Assembly: GCF_021390395.1 (NCBI RefSeq)
Contig: NZ_JAJUWT010000002.1
Coordinates: forward strand, 62,001 to 126,000
Direction of reading: 5' to 3'
DNA length: 64,000 nt
DNA from: Saccharothrix sp. S26
Lineage (GTDB): Bacteria; Actinomycetota; Actinomycetes; Mycobacteriales; Pseudonocardiaceae
How positions within the stretch are numbered: the stretch's first letter is position 1; each line of letters begins with the position of its first letter. The notes below the pieces were generated by a model. The model searched no databases and had not been told where the DNA came from. It saw only the letters and a list, made by a program, of their open reading frames with translations. A program made the position numbers and the translations under genes. Positions 56,243 through 64,000 of the stretch are shown in pieces.

Positions 56243-56727
56243 GCGGTGGTTGCTCCCGGTGCCGGGACGTCACCCAGGTCTTCGCCGTCCTGGCGCAGGA
56301 TCGCGAGGAGCCGCGGATCGGCGTGGACCTCGGCGGTGTGCTGCCAGGCGCTGATGAGCTGCGTGACCGGAGCCGGGGTGCCCAGCGAGTCGGCCGCCTC
56401 CAGCGTCTCCACGAGTTCCACGACGAACGCCTGCATGTCCTCGCGCGGCAGGAACCGCACCCACGGGAACGCCTTGGGCATCACGTCGGTCACGAGTTCC
56501 CGGACGCCCTCGCTGTGCTGCATCAGCGCCACGAAGAGCGCGGTCGTGGTCGAGATGACCTCGCGCACCTCCTCGGCCCTGCTGGCCGTGGTGAGCACCA
56601 GGTCCTCTTCATCACCGCGGCGGTGCACGAGCAGCGTCCGGCTCGGCGACTCCTGGAGCTTGCGGACGGAGTCGGCCGGCTTGTTCGACAGGTCGCTGAA
56701 GTTGATCTCGGACGCCGAGATGGGCAT
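56239..56727 (-). CDS. Phd/YefM-like antitoxin, orphaned
   Basis: 162 residues. The first 70 (ISASEINFSDLSNKPADSVR, TLLVHRRGDEEDLVLTTASR) match prevent-host-death-type antitoxins; the longer C-terminal helix-rich part (about 75-162) would clamp the toxin. The downstream toxin gene is broken. A small palindrome AGTT-GCA-AACT (56728-56738) touches the start codon, a possible autoregulatory site. Divergent from ftsW. Confidence 0.75.
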   Translation of the reverse strand: MPISASEINFSDLSNKPADSVRKLQESPSRTLLVHRRGDEEDLVLTTASRAEEVREVISTTTALFVALMQHSEGVRELVTDVMPKAFPWVRFLPREDMQAFVVELVETLEAADSLGTPAPVTQLISAWQHTAEVHADPRLLAILRQDGEDLGDVPAPGATTA

Positions 56728-56859
56728 AGTTGCAAACTACCTTGAAACTCGCACCGGTGCCATCTACCTGGACGGGTGATTGACCTTGATCACGGTCACC
56801 TCGGGCGACACGCGGCCGATTGGCGGGGTTCGCCGGGTCGCGCGGGAGACGATGGGCGC

Positions 56860-58308
56860 ATGACTGCGGTGGACCGGAAGCCGGTGGGGGAGCGACCGCC
56901 CAGAGCACAGCGCAAGCGCGTGGTCGCGGTGCGGACGTCGTTGACCGCTTGGCTCGGCCGTCCCCTGGCGGACTTCCACCTGCTGCTCGCGATCTTCGGC
57001 ATGCTCACCGTGCTCGGCCTGATCATGGTGCTGTCCGCCTCCGCGCCCGGCGAGGTGGCGGAGGGCGCGTCGGCCTACAGCGTGTTCAAGAAGCAACTGC
57101 TGTACGTGGGCGTCGGCGCGATCGTCTTCCTGATCGTCCTGCGCATACCGCTGCGCACGGTCCGGCACGGCAGCACGATGGCGATGCTCGTCTGCGTGAT
57201 CCTGCTGGTCCTGGTGCTGACCCCGCTCGGCACCGTGCTGGGCGGCGCGCAGTCGTGGTTCACCATCGGGCCCGTCTCGTTCCAGCCGATCGAACCGGCG
57301 AAGCTGGCCCTGGCGCTGTGGGGCGCGCACGTCCTGGTCACCAAGCGCGCCCTGCTGGACCAGTACCGCCACCTGCTGGTGCCGGTCGTGCCGGTGGCGA
57401 TGCTGGTGTTCGCGCTGGTGATGCTGCAACCCGACCTCGGCGGCACGATCACGCTCGGTGTCGTGCTGGTCAGCCTGCTGTGGTTCGTCGGCGCGCCCAT
57501 GCGGATCTTCGGGATCATCGCGATCGGCGCGGTCACCGGCGCGCTGGTGCTCGCGCTCGGCGCGGACTACCGGCTCCAGCGCGTCCAGACCTTCCTCAAC
57601 CCGGAGGCCGACCCGCAGGGCGCGGGCCTCCAGGCGTTGCAGGCGCTGTACGCGCTGGCCGAGGGCGGGTTCTTCGGCAAGGGCCTCACCAACGGCAGCT
57701 CGAAGTGGCGCTACCTGCCCAACGTGCACAGCGACTTCATCTTCGCCGTCATCGGCGAGGAGCTGGGGTTCATCGGCTGCATCCTGGTCCTGGGCCTGTT
57801 CGTCCTGCTCGCCGTGGTCGGCCTGCGGATCGCCGCGCGCAACACCGACCCGTGGATCCGCATGGTGGCCGCGACGCTGACGGTGTGGCTGGTCGCGCAG
57901 GCCGCGATCAACATCGGCTACGTCGTGCAGTTGCTGCCGGTCACCGGCATCACGTTGCCGATGATCTCCTCCGGCGGCACGTCGGTCGTCACGACGATGT
58001 TCGTGTTCGGCATCCTCGCCAACTGCGCCCGCCACGAGCCGGACGCGGTGTCGGCGCTGCGGTCCCTCGGCCCTGGTCGGGTCGGCGGGGTGCTGAAGCT
58101 GCCCGCGCCCGAGGTGTACAAGCCGCCGCCGAAGCGCCGCCCCGTGCGGCCGTCGCCGCCTCCCCGCACGCGCAAGGCCGCGCCGCCGCCCGTGGACGAG
58201 CGGAGGATGGCCGGCCGTCACGCTCCGCCGTCGGAGTACCGTCGTCGCGAATCCCGAAAGGCCGGCCAGGACCGGGACGCGCGGTCCAGGCGGCGTGACG
58301 GGCGTTAG
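56860..58308 (+). CDS. ftsW: Septal peptidoglycan glycosyltransferase FtsW
   Basis: 482 residues, SEDS family, ten membrane helices. VLSASAPGEVAEGASAYSVF, SFQPIEPAKLALALW, LNPEADPQGAGLQALQALYA, LPNVHSDFIFAVIGEELGF and LPMISSGGTSVVTTM carry the catalytic and lipid II-binding residues. The C-terminal 70 residues are basic and Pro-rich. ATG 56860 has GGGAGA upstream. Because the antitoxin gene is divergent, ftsW needs its own promoter within 56728-56859. Confidence 0.96.
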   Translation: MTAVDRKPVGERPPRAQRKRVVAVRTSLTAWLGRPLADFHLLLAIFGMLTVLGLIMVLSASAPGEVAEGASAYSVFKKQLLYVGVGAIVFLIVLRIPLRTVRHGSTMAMLVCVILLVLVLTPLGTVLGGAQSWFTIGPVSFQPIEPAKLALALWGAHVLVTKRALLDQYRHLLVPVVPVAMLVFALVMLQPDLGGTITLGVVLVSLLWFVGAPMRIFGIIAIGAVTGALVLALGADYRLQRVQTFLNPEADPQGAGLQALQALYALAEGGFFGKGLTNGSSKWRYLPNVHSDFIFAVIGEELGFIGCILVLGLFVLLAVVGLRIAARNTDPWIRMVAATLTVWLVAQAAINIGYVVQLLPVTGITLPMISSGGTSVVTTMFVFGILANCARHEPDAVSALRSLGPGRVGGVLKLPAPEVYKPPPKRRPVRPSPPPRTRKAAPPPVDERRMAGRHAPPSEYRRRESRKAGQDRDARSRRRDGR

Positions 58309-58350
58309 CGGTACCGGTGTGAGCGGTACATCGACGCGAGGAGGAAATGC

Positions 58351-59454
58351 GTGACCGGGGTTCCCCAGCAGGCCGGACCGTGCGTGGTGGTCGCCGGAGG
58401 CGGCACCGCCGGGCACATCGAGCCCGCCCTGGCCCTGGCCGACGCGGTCATGCGGCTCCGGCCCGACGCGCGGGTCGTCGCGCTCGGCACGGAACGCGGT
58501 CTGGAGAACAGACTCGTGCCCGCCCGCGGCTACCCGCTGGAGCTGATCCCGCCGGTGCCGATGCCGCGCAAGCCGACGCCGGACCTGTTGAAGCTGCCGC
58601 TGCGGGTGCGCGGCGCGGTCAAGCACACCCGCGAGGTGCTGGAACGGGTCCGCGCGGACGTCGTGGTCGGCTTCGGCGGCTACGTCGCGCTGCCCGCGTA
58701 CCTCGCCGCCCGCGGCCGGGTGCCGATCGTGGTGCACGAGGCCAACGCCAAGGCGGGCCTGGCCAACAAGGTCGGCGCGAAGTTCGCCGAACGGGTCGCC
58801 GCCGCCGTGCCCGACTCGGGCCTGACCGACGCCGAGATCATCGGCATCCCGCTGCGCTACTCGATCACCTCGCTCAAGCGCGCCGAGCTGCGCCAGCAGG
58901 CCCGCGCCCACTTCGGCCTGCACCCGACCGCGCCGACGCTGCTGGTGTTCGGCGGCTCGCAGGGCGCCCGGTCGATCAACAACGCCGTCTCCGGCGCCGC
59001 CTCCGCGTTCGCCCAGGCCGGGATCGCGGTGCTGCACGCGCACGGCCCCAAGAACACCGTGGCGGTGCAGTCGGTGCCGGGAGCGCCGCCGTACGTGCCC
59101 GTGCCCTACCTGGACCGGATGGACCTGGCCTACGCGGCGGCCGACGCGGTGCTGTGCCGGTCCGGCGCGATGACCGTGGCCGAGGTGTCCGCCGTGGGCC
59201 TGCCCGCGGTGTTCGTGCCGCTGCCGATCGGCAACGGCGAGCAGTCGCTCAACGCGGGCCCCGTGGTCGCCGCGGGTGGCGGCCTGCTGGTCCCGGACGA
59301 CCAGCTGACGCCCGAGTGGATCTCGGCGAACGTCGTCCCGCTGGTGTCCGACCGCAACCGGCTGGCCGCGATGACCGCCGCCACGCTGAGCACCGGTCAC
59401 CGCGAGGCGGACGAGGTGCTGGCCCGCATGGTGCTCGAGGTGATCAAGAAGTGA
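58351..59454 (+). CDS. murG: UDP-GlcNAc:lipid I GlcNAc-transferase MurG
   Basis: 367 residues. [66 protein letters not shown] and [20 protein letters not shown] are all present. Makes lipid II. GTG 58351 with GGAGGAAA a few bases upstream. Its stop overlaps murC. Confidence 0.97.
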   Translation: MTGVPQQAGPCVVVAGGGTAGHIEPALALADAVMRLRPDARVVALGTERGLENRLVPARGYPLELIPPVPMPRKPTPDLLKLPLRVRGAVKHTREVLERVRADVVVGFGGYVALPAYLAARGRVPIVVHEANAKAGLANKVGAKFAERVAAAVPDSGLTDAEIIGIPLRYSITSLKRAELRQQARAHFGLHPTAPTLLVFGGSQGARSINNAVSGAASAFAQAGIAVLHAHGPKNTVAVQSVPGAPPYVPVPYLDRMDLAYAAADAVLCRSGAMTVAEVSAVGLPAVFVPLPIGNGEQSLNAGPVVAAGGGLLVPDDQLTPEWISANVVPLVSDRNRLAAMTAATLSTGHREADEVLARMVLEVIKK

Positions 59455-60848
59455 GCGACGTCCTGGACCGCGTGCACCTCGTCGGCATCGGCGGGGCGGG
59501 CATGAGCGGCATCGCCCGGATCCTCCTGGCCCGGGGTGCGCAGGTGTCCGGCTCGGACGCCAAGGACTCGCGCACCGTGCTCGCGTTGCGGGCCCAGGGC
59601 GCGGCGATCGCGGTGGGCCACGACGCCGTGAACCTCGACCAGCTTCCCGGCGGGCCGACGGCGATCGTGGTGTCCACCGCGATCCGCGAGGACAACCCGG
59701 AGCTGGTGGAGGCACGCGCCCGCGGCGCGGTGGTGCTGCGGCGTGCCGAAGCGCTGGCCGCGCTGATGCTCGACCACCGGGTGGCGTGCGTCGCGGGCAC
59801 GCACGGCAAGACGTCGACCACCTCCATGCTCACGGTCGCCTTGCAACATTGCCGGATGGACCCGTCGTTCGCCATCGGCGGCGACCTCAACGAGTCCGGC
59901 GCGAACGCCCACCAGGGCACCGGTGGCGTGTTCGTCGCCGAGGCCGACGAGAGCGACGGCTCGTTCCTCTTCTTCGCGCCGTCCGTGGCGGTCGTGACCA
60001 ACGTCGAGGCCGACCACCTCGACCACCACGGCACCGTCGAGGCGTACGTGGCGGTGTTCGACTCGTTCCTGGAGCGCATCCGGCCCGACGGCGTGCTGAT
60101 CGCGTGCGCGGACGACCCCGGCTCGGCGGCGCTGGCCGAACGGGCGGGCAAGCTCGGCATCCGGGTCCGCCCCTACGGCCGCATGGCCGAGGGCCCCGGC
60201 TCGGTCCGCCTGGTCGACTACCGGCCGGCCGACTCCGGCGGCGTGGCCAGGGTCGAGCTGGACGGCGAGGTGCTGGACGTGCGCGTGGCCGTGCCCGGCG
60301 AGCACATGGCGGCCAACGCCATCGCCGCCCTGGTCGCCGCGCTGGAGCTGGGCGCGGACCGCGAGGGCGTGCTGGCCGGGCTGGCCGCGTTCGGCGGCGT
60401 GCGGCGGCGGTTCGAGTTCAAGGGCCAGGCCAGGGGCGTGCGGGTGTACGACGACTACGCCCACCACCCGACCGAGGTCGCCGCCCAGATCGCGGCCGCC
60501 CGCCCGGTCGCGGGCGACGGCAAGCTGGTCGTGGTGTTCCAGCCGCACCTGTACTCGCGGACCCGGCTGTTCGCCGAGGAGTTCGCCGCCGCGCTCAGCA
60601 CCGCCGACGCGGTCGTGGTGCTCGACGTCTACGGGGCGCGCGAGGAGCCGGAGCCCGGCGTCAGCGGCGCGCTGGTCTCGGGCCTGGTGTCGCTGGACGT
60701 CGGCAAGGTGGTCTACGAGCCGTCGTTCGACCGGGTGCCGGCGCTGGTCGCGGGCATGGTCGAGGAGGGCGACCTGGTGGTGACCATGGGCGCGGGCGAC
60801 GTGACCATGCTCGGGCCGGAGATCGTCGGGGAGCTGGACCGGGCATGA
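59451..60848 (+). CDS. murC: UDP-MurNAc:L-alanine ligase MurC
   Basis: 465 residues. [19 protein letters not shown]-loop [46 protein letters not shown]. First ligase of stem-peptide synthesis. GTG 59451 overlaps murG, and its stop overlaps ftsQ. Confidence 0.97.
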   Translation: MSDVLDRVHLVGIGGAGMSGIARILLARGAQVSGSDAKDSRTVLALRAQGAAIAVGHDAVNLDQLPGGPTAIVVSTAIREDNPELVEARARGAVVLRRAEALAALMLDHRVACVAGTHGKTSTTSMLTVALQHCRMDPSFAIGGDLNESGANAHQGTGGVFVAEADESDGSFLFFAPSVAVVTNVEADHLDHHGTVEAYVAVFDSFLERIRPDGVLIACADDPGSAALAERAGKLGIRVRPYGRMAEGPGSVRLVDYRPADSGGVARVELDGEVLDVRVAVPGEHMAANAIAALVAALELGADREGVLAGLAAFGGVRRRFEFKGQARGVRVYDDYAHHPTEVAAQIAAARPVAGDGKLVVVFQPHLYSRTRLFAEEFAAALSTADAVVVLDVYGAREEPEPGVSGALVSGLVSLDVGKVVYEPSFDRVPALVAGMVEEGDLVVTMGAGDVTMLGPEIVGELDRA

Positions 60849-61606
60849 GCACGCAGGCGGCGCGTCGTCGTCCGGGCGCGGCCAACGCCGGCTCCCGCCC
60901 GGCGGCGCGCCGTCGCCCGTCCTCCCGCCGACCCTCGCGGGCGCAGGCGTACCGGCGCAAGGTGGTGCGCCGCCGGGTGGGCGCGGTCCTGGTCATGCTG
61001 GTGGTGACCGTCGTCGTCTGCACGGTCTGGTTCACGCCCGCGCTCGGCGTCCGCGAGGTGCAGGTGCGGGGCATCCTCGACCTGACCGCCGACGAGGTCC
61101 GCGCGGCCGCCGCGGTCGAGCCGGGCACGCCGCTGGTGCGGCTGGACGTCGACGCGGTCGCCGGCCGGGTCCGCGAGCTGCCGCGCGTCGCCGGCGTCGA
61201 GGTGGAGCGGGTCCTGCCCGGGACGGTGCGGCTCACCGTGGACGAGCGGGAGCCGGTCGCGGTGATCAAGGCACCCGAGGGCGCGCACTTGGTCGACGTG
61301 ACGGGCAAGGACTACGCGACCGTCGTGCAGCCGCCGGTGGGGCTTCCCGAGCTCAAGGTGACGCCGGACGCGGTGGCCGCGGCGGTGGCCGTGCTCACGC
61401 AGCTGCCCGAGTCGCTGCGCAAGGACGTGTCGACCGTCACGGCGGACTCGCCGTCGGACGTGCGGCTGGCCCTGGGCGGCGGTCGCGAGGCCCGCTGGGG
61501 CTCGTCGGACGACACCGCCCGCAAGGCCGCCGTGCTGGAGGTCCTGCTGACCCGCAAGGGCAGCGTGTTCGACGTGTCCAGCCCGGAACTGCCGACCGTC
61601 TCCTGA
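60845..61606 (+). CDS. ftsQ: Cell division protein FtsQ
   Basis: 253 residues, bitopic. Arg-rich cytoplasmic tail (to about 45), membrane helix ([20 protein letters not shown]), POTRA domain starting [20 protein letters not shown] (about 65-135), then the beta domain. Connects the early ring to FtsL/FtsB and FtsWI. ATG 60845 overlaps the murC stop. Confidence 0.95.
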   Translation: MSTQAARRRPGAANAGSRPAARRRPSSRRPSRAQAYRRKVVRRRVGAVLVMLVVTVVVCTVWFTPALGVREVQVRGILDLTADEVRAAAAVEPGTPLVRLDVDAVAGRVRELPRVAGVEVERVLPGTVRLTVDEREPVAVIKAPEGAHLVDVTGKDYATVVQPPVGLPELKVTPDAVAAAVAVLTQLPESLRKDVSTVTADSPSDVRLALGGGREARWGSSDDTARKAAVLEVLLTRKGSVFDVSSPELPTVS

Positions 61607-61691
61607 AACCCCGCGGCGCGGTGAAACCCGCCACAGGGCGTATCCGCGAAAGTCGATCGTCCGGGCGTCGCCGCGCGGTGATACTTCCGGG

Positions 61692-62204
61692 ATGACGCAG
61701 ACGCCGGTGGACAACCGCATCCAACTGCCGTACACCGGCGACGAACGCGCCCTGCTGTGCGGTTTCCTGGACTTCCTGCGCGGCACGATCGAGTTCAAGT
61801 GCGCCGGGCTGTCCGACGCCGACGCGGCCCGCTCGGTGCTCCCGTCGCAGCTCAACACGGCCGCGGGCATCGTCAAGCACCTGCGCTGGGTCGAGCACTA
61901 CTGGTTCGAGGTGGCGTTGGCCGGACAGCCCGCGCGCGCGCCTTACACCCGTGAGGACCCGGACGCCGATTGGCGCATCGAGCCGGGTGAGACGATCTCG
62001 GGATTGATCGCCGACTACGCTGAGCAGTGCACGGCGAGTCGGGAACTCGTCGCGGGCCTCGACCTCGACCACGAGGTGGTGTTCCGGGGCGACGAGCGGC
62101 TTTCCGTGCGCTGGGTGCTGATCCACATGATCGAGGAAACGGGTCGGCACGCGGGGCACCTGGACGTGGTGCGGGAACTGCTCGACGGCGTGACCGGCGA
62201 GTAG
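61692..62204 (+). CDS. DinB/DUF664 family metal-binding protein
   Basis: 170 residues. Four-helix DinB fold with His ligands in VKHLRWVEHYWFEV and IHMIEETGRHAGHLDVVREL. Such proteins bind a divalent metal and may be thiol-dependent transferases. No role in division is known. It lies between ftsQ and ftsZ, which are usually adjacent. A -10-like ATACTT lies just upstream of ATG 61692, so it may be transcribed alone. Confidence 0.9.
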   Translation: MTQTPVDNRIQLPYTGDERALLCGFLDFLRGTIEFKCAGLSDADAARSVLPSQLNTAAGIVKHLRWVEHYWFEVALAGQPARAPYTREDPDADWRIEPGETISGLIADYAEQCTASRELVAGLDLDHEVVFRGDERLSVRWVLIHMIEETGRHAGHLDVVRELLDGVTGE

Positions 62205-62292
62205 CCACCGCTCACCCGGTCAGGACACAACACGGCGTGGCTGCTGGACCGAGGCATTGCCGATGCATAACGTCCAGCAGGAACATACGGGG

Positions 62293-62324
62293 TTGACATA
62301 ACTCTGAACCTCTGGTTGAGAGTT
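62293..62324 (+). promoter_or_regulatory. ftsZ upstream promoter region with dyad
   Basis: TTGACA (62293-62298) as -35, followed at once by a dyad with 11-bp arms (AACTCTGAACC, 62300-62310; GGTTGAGAGTT, 62314-62324; one mismatch, 3-base centre). The dyad fills the -35/-10 spacer. The start codon is 90 bases on. Confidence 0.6.
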
Positions 62325-62413
62325 TCAATCCGGGTGGAGATCCGTCCGGGCTGTGACACCGGTGGTCATCCACTCCAGCACATGAGCACGGACACGATCA
62401 GGAAGGCGGACCG

Positions 62414-63757
62414 ATGACGCCCCCGCACAACTACCTCGCGGTGATAAAGGTCGTCGGCATCGGCGGTGGCGGTGTCAACGCCGTCAACCGCATGATCGAG
62501 GTCGGGCTCAAGGGCGTCGAGTTCATCGCGGTGAACACCGACGCCCAGGCGCTGCTCATGTCGGATGCCGACGTGAAGCTCGACATCGGCCGCGAGCTCA
62601 CCCGCGGCCTCGGAGCAGGCGCCAATCCCGAAGTCGGCCACAAGGCCGCCGAAGACCACCGCGAAGAGATCGAGGAAGTCCTCAAGGGCGCGGACATGGT
62701 GTTCGTGACCGCCGGCGAGGGCGGTGGCACGGGCACCGGTGGCGCGCCCGTGGTCGCCTCGATCGCCCGCAAGCTCGGCGCGTTGACCATCGGTGTGGTC
62801 ACGCGGCCGTTCTCGTTCGAGGGCAAGCGCCGCGCCAAGCAGGCCGAAGAAGGCATCCAGGCGCTGCGCAACGAGTGCGACACCCTCATCGTGATCCCGA
62901 ACGACCGGCTGCTCCAGCTCGGCGACATCGGCGTCTCGCTGATGGACGCGTTCCGCTCCGCGGACGAGGTGCTGCTGTCCGGTGTGCAGGGCATCACCGA
63001 CCTCATCACCACGCCCGGTCTGATCAACCTCGACTTCGCCGACGTGAAGTCCGTCATGTCCGGCGCGGGCAGCGCGTTGATGGGCATCGGCTCGGCGCGG
63101 GGCGAGGGCCGGGCGGTGCAGGCCGCCCAGAAGGCCATCAACTCGCCGTTGCTGGAAGCCTCGATGGAGGGCGCGCACGGCGTGCTGCTCTCGATCGCCG
63201 GTGGCAGCGACCTCGGGTTGTTCGAGATCAACGAGTCGGCCTCGCTGGTGCAGGAGGCCGCGCACCCCGACGCGAACATCATCTTCGGTACGGTCATCGA
63301 CGACTCGCTCGGCGACGAGGTCCGGGTGACGGTGATCGCGGCGGGTTTTGACAGTGGCGGGCCGACCCACAAGAAGTTGGAGCCCCAGGCTCTGTCCAGC
63401 CCGCCGCGCGGCACGCCCGTGGCCTCGGCCACCGCGGGTCAGGTGAACCACGACCCGCAGCCCCAGCCGGTGCCGCAGGTCCAGCAACCGCAGCCGGTGC
63501 AGCAGGTGCACCAGGTCCAGCAGCCCGTGGCGCAGGTGGAGCAGCAGGTCGTGCCGCCGCGGCCGACCGTGCCGCAGCAGCCGCAGTCCGGCCAGGGCAA
63601 CGGCCAGCCGTCCTACGCCACGCCGCAGCCGACCATGCCGAGGTCGCTGTCGCCGGGCGTGCCGGGTGGCACCAGCGGCTCGCTGCCGAGCCGTGCCGTC
63701 CCGGTGACCGACGACCCCGACGACGAGGTCGACGTCCCTCCCTTCATGCGCCGCTGA
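62414..63757 (+). CDS. ftsZ: Cell division GTPase FtsZ
   Basis: 447 residues. Tubulin signature GGGTGTG at 103-109, T7 loop [20 protein letters not shown], nucleotide loop [16 protein letters not shown] Gln/Pro/Val-rich linker (about 325-430) leads to the conserved end [12 protein letters not shown], which binds SepF/FtsW. Forms the Z ring. ATG 62414 with AGGAAGG upstream. A long palindromic repeat array follows the stop. Confidence 0.98.
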   Translation: MTPPHNYLAVIKVVGIGGGGVNAVNRMIEVGLKGVEFIAVNTDAQALLMSDADVKLDIGRELTRGLGAGANPEVGHKAAEDHREEIEEVLKGADMVFVTAGEGGGTGTGGAPVVASIARKLGALTIGVVTRPFSFEGKRRAKQAEEGIQALRNECDTLIVIPNDRLLQLGDIGVSLMDAFRSADEVLLSGVQGITDLITTPGLINLDFADVKSVMSGAGSALMGIGSARGEGRAVQAAQKAINSPLLEASMEGAHGVLLSIAGGSDLGLFEINESASLVQEAAHPDANIIFGTVIDDSLGDEVRVTVIAAGFDSGGPTHKKLEPQALSSPPRGTPVASATAGQVNHDPQPQPVPQVQQPQPVQQVHQVQQPVAQVEQQVVPPRPTVPQQPQSGQGNGQPSYATPQPTMPRSLSPGVPGGTSGSLPSRAVPVTDDPDDEVDVPPFMRR

Positions 63758-63760
63758 CCC

Positions 63761-63980
63761 GCGAGAGTCCTACCTCCAGCCCGCGAGAGTCCTACGTCCA
63801 GGACCCCCGAGTTCAACGCTCAGCACCGCCCGAGGTGGCCTGAAGGTCGAGCTCGGGGGTCCTGAACGTTGAATTCAGGGGTTCTGGACGTAGGACTCTC
63901 GCGTCTTGAGCGTTGGACTCTCGCGGGCTGAGGGTTGGACTCTCGCGGCGTGAACGCAGGACTCTCGGGTCTGGGAAGCT
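63761..63980. repeat. 22-bp-period repeat array, palindromic overall
   Basis: From 63849 to 63980 six 22-bp units follow in direct order, four beginning GGACTCTCG (63893, 63915, 63937, 63959), each with TGA-type second halves. From 63761 to about 63836 the units run in the opposite orientation (GCGAGAGTCCTAC at 63761 and 63783). Arms 63782-63818 and 63867-63903 match at 34 of 37 positions. A second exclusive stem joins 63799-63811 to 63852-63864. It may serve as the ftsZ terminator. Confidence 0.85.
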
Positions 63981-63986
63981 TGGGGG

Positions 63987-64000
63987 GTGCGCATCCGTCG
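63987..64000 (+). CDS. Possible start of a PgeF/YfiH-type gene (truncated by window end)
   Basis: GTG at 63987 reads MRIRR; genes downstream of ftsZ in actinobacteria usually encode the peptidoglycan-editing factor PgeF/YfiH with such a start. Only four full codons after the start are visible, so this is a guess from context. GGGGG precedes the start. Confidence 0.3.

Noticed and set aside
63761..63980. CRISPR or plasmid-type replication origin
   Set aside because: Units abut without spacers and invert in the middle; no rep gene is seen in the window.

Overview
The window is a stretch of high-GC chromosome from a filamentous-type actinobacterium, most probably a member of the Pseudonocardiaceae (Saccharothrix/Lentzea/Actinosynnema-like). 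The reasons are the strong GC3 codon bias, frequent GTG starts and GTGA/ATGA start-stop overlaps, a ThyX thymidylate synthase, ClgR, PspA/PspM, the DUF3040-MoxR-DUF58-transglutaminase block beside mraZ, an XRE/DUF397 pair, and a meso-DAP-type MurE. The genus is inference. No rRNA, tRNA, CRISPR array, IS element or prophage was seen.

Layout. 1-9.5 kb: tail of an aldo/keto reductase, a TetR regulator, a DUF4097 protein with a ribbon-helix-helix regulator, then thyX, an ACT-domain protein, a membrane Ser/Thr kinase, a mycothiol-isomerase-like protein, dapA, RNase J and a dienelactone hydrolase. 9.5-22.8 kb: a GAF protein flanked by a short direct repeat, a lysophospholipid acyltransferase, ftsK, two secreted hydrolases (GH12 cellulase-like and phospholipase A2), a MerR-led chain of coupled small genes, an ArgA-like acetyltransferase, rimO-pgsA-cinA, and the stress block clgR-pspA-pspM. 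The order thyX-dapA-rnj-ftsK-argA-pgsA-clgR-pspA-pspM matches the conserved Mycobacterium tuberculosis Rv2754c-Rv2743c region. 23-36.5 kb: metabolic and regulatory genes (uracil permease, pyrD, Nei glycosylase, LysE exporter, ParA, two tandem sigma factors, a split FluG-like glutamine synthetase/amidohydrolase pair, DNA polymerase IV, a Crp/Fnr regulator). 36.5-38.3 kb is gene-free, repeat-rich and strongly C/G-skewed. 38.3-43.7 kb: DUF3040 gene and a minus-strand MoxR-DUF58-transglutaminase operon.

44-64 kb is the division and cell wall (dcw) cluster: mraZ-rsmH-ftsL-ftsI-(lipoprotein)-murE-murF-mraY-murD-(2.3-kb insertion)-ftsW-murG-murC-ftsQ-(DinB-like)-ftsZ. Its products build the lipid II precursor, flip and polymerise it at the septum and assemble the Z ring. 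Most junctions are 4-bp start/stop overlaps, so translation is probably coupled. The insertion between murD and ftsW holds an XRE regulator, a DUF397 protein, a divergent small Zn-ribbon-like protein, and an antitoxin-like gene whose toxin partner has decayed.

The most unusual non-coding item is a 22-bp-periodic, palindromically arranged repeat array directly behind ftsZ. Other notable regulatory sequences are four MraZ boxes over the mraZ promoter, paired ECF-type promoters before clgR and pspA plus a ClgR box, and many -10 boxes placed for leaderless transcripts. All functions are assigned from sequence motifs read by eye; no database search was run.
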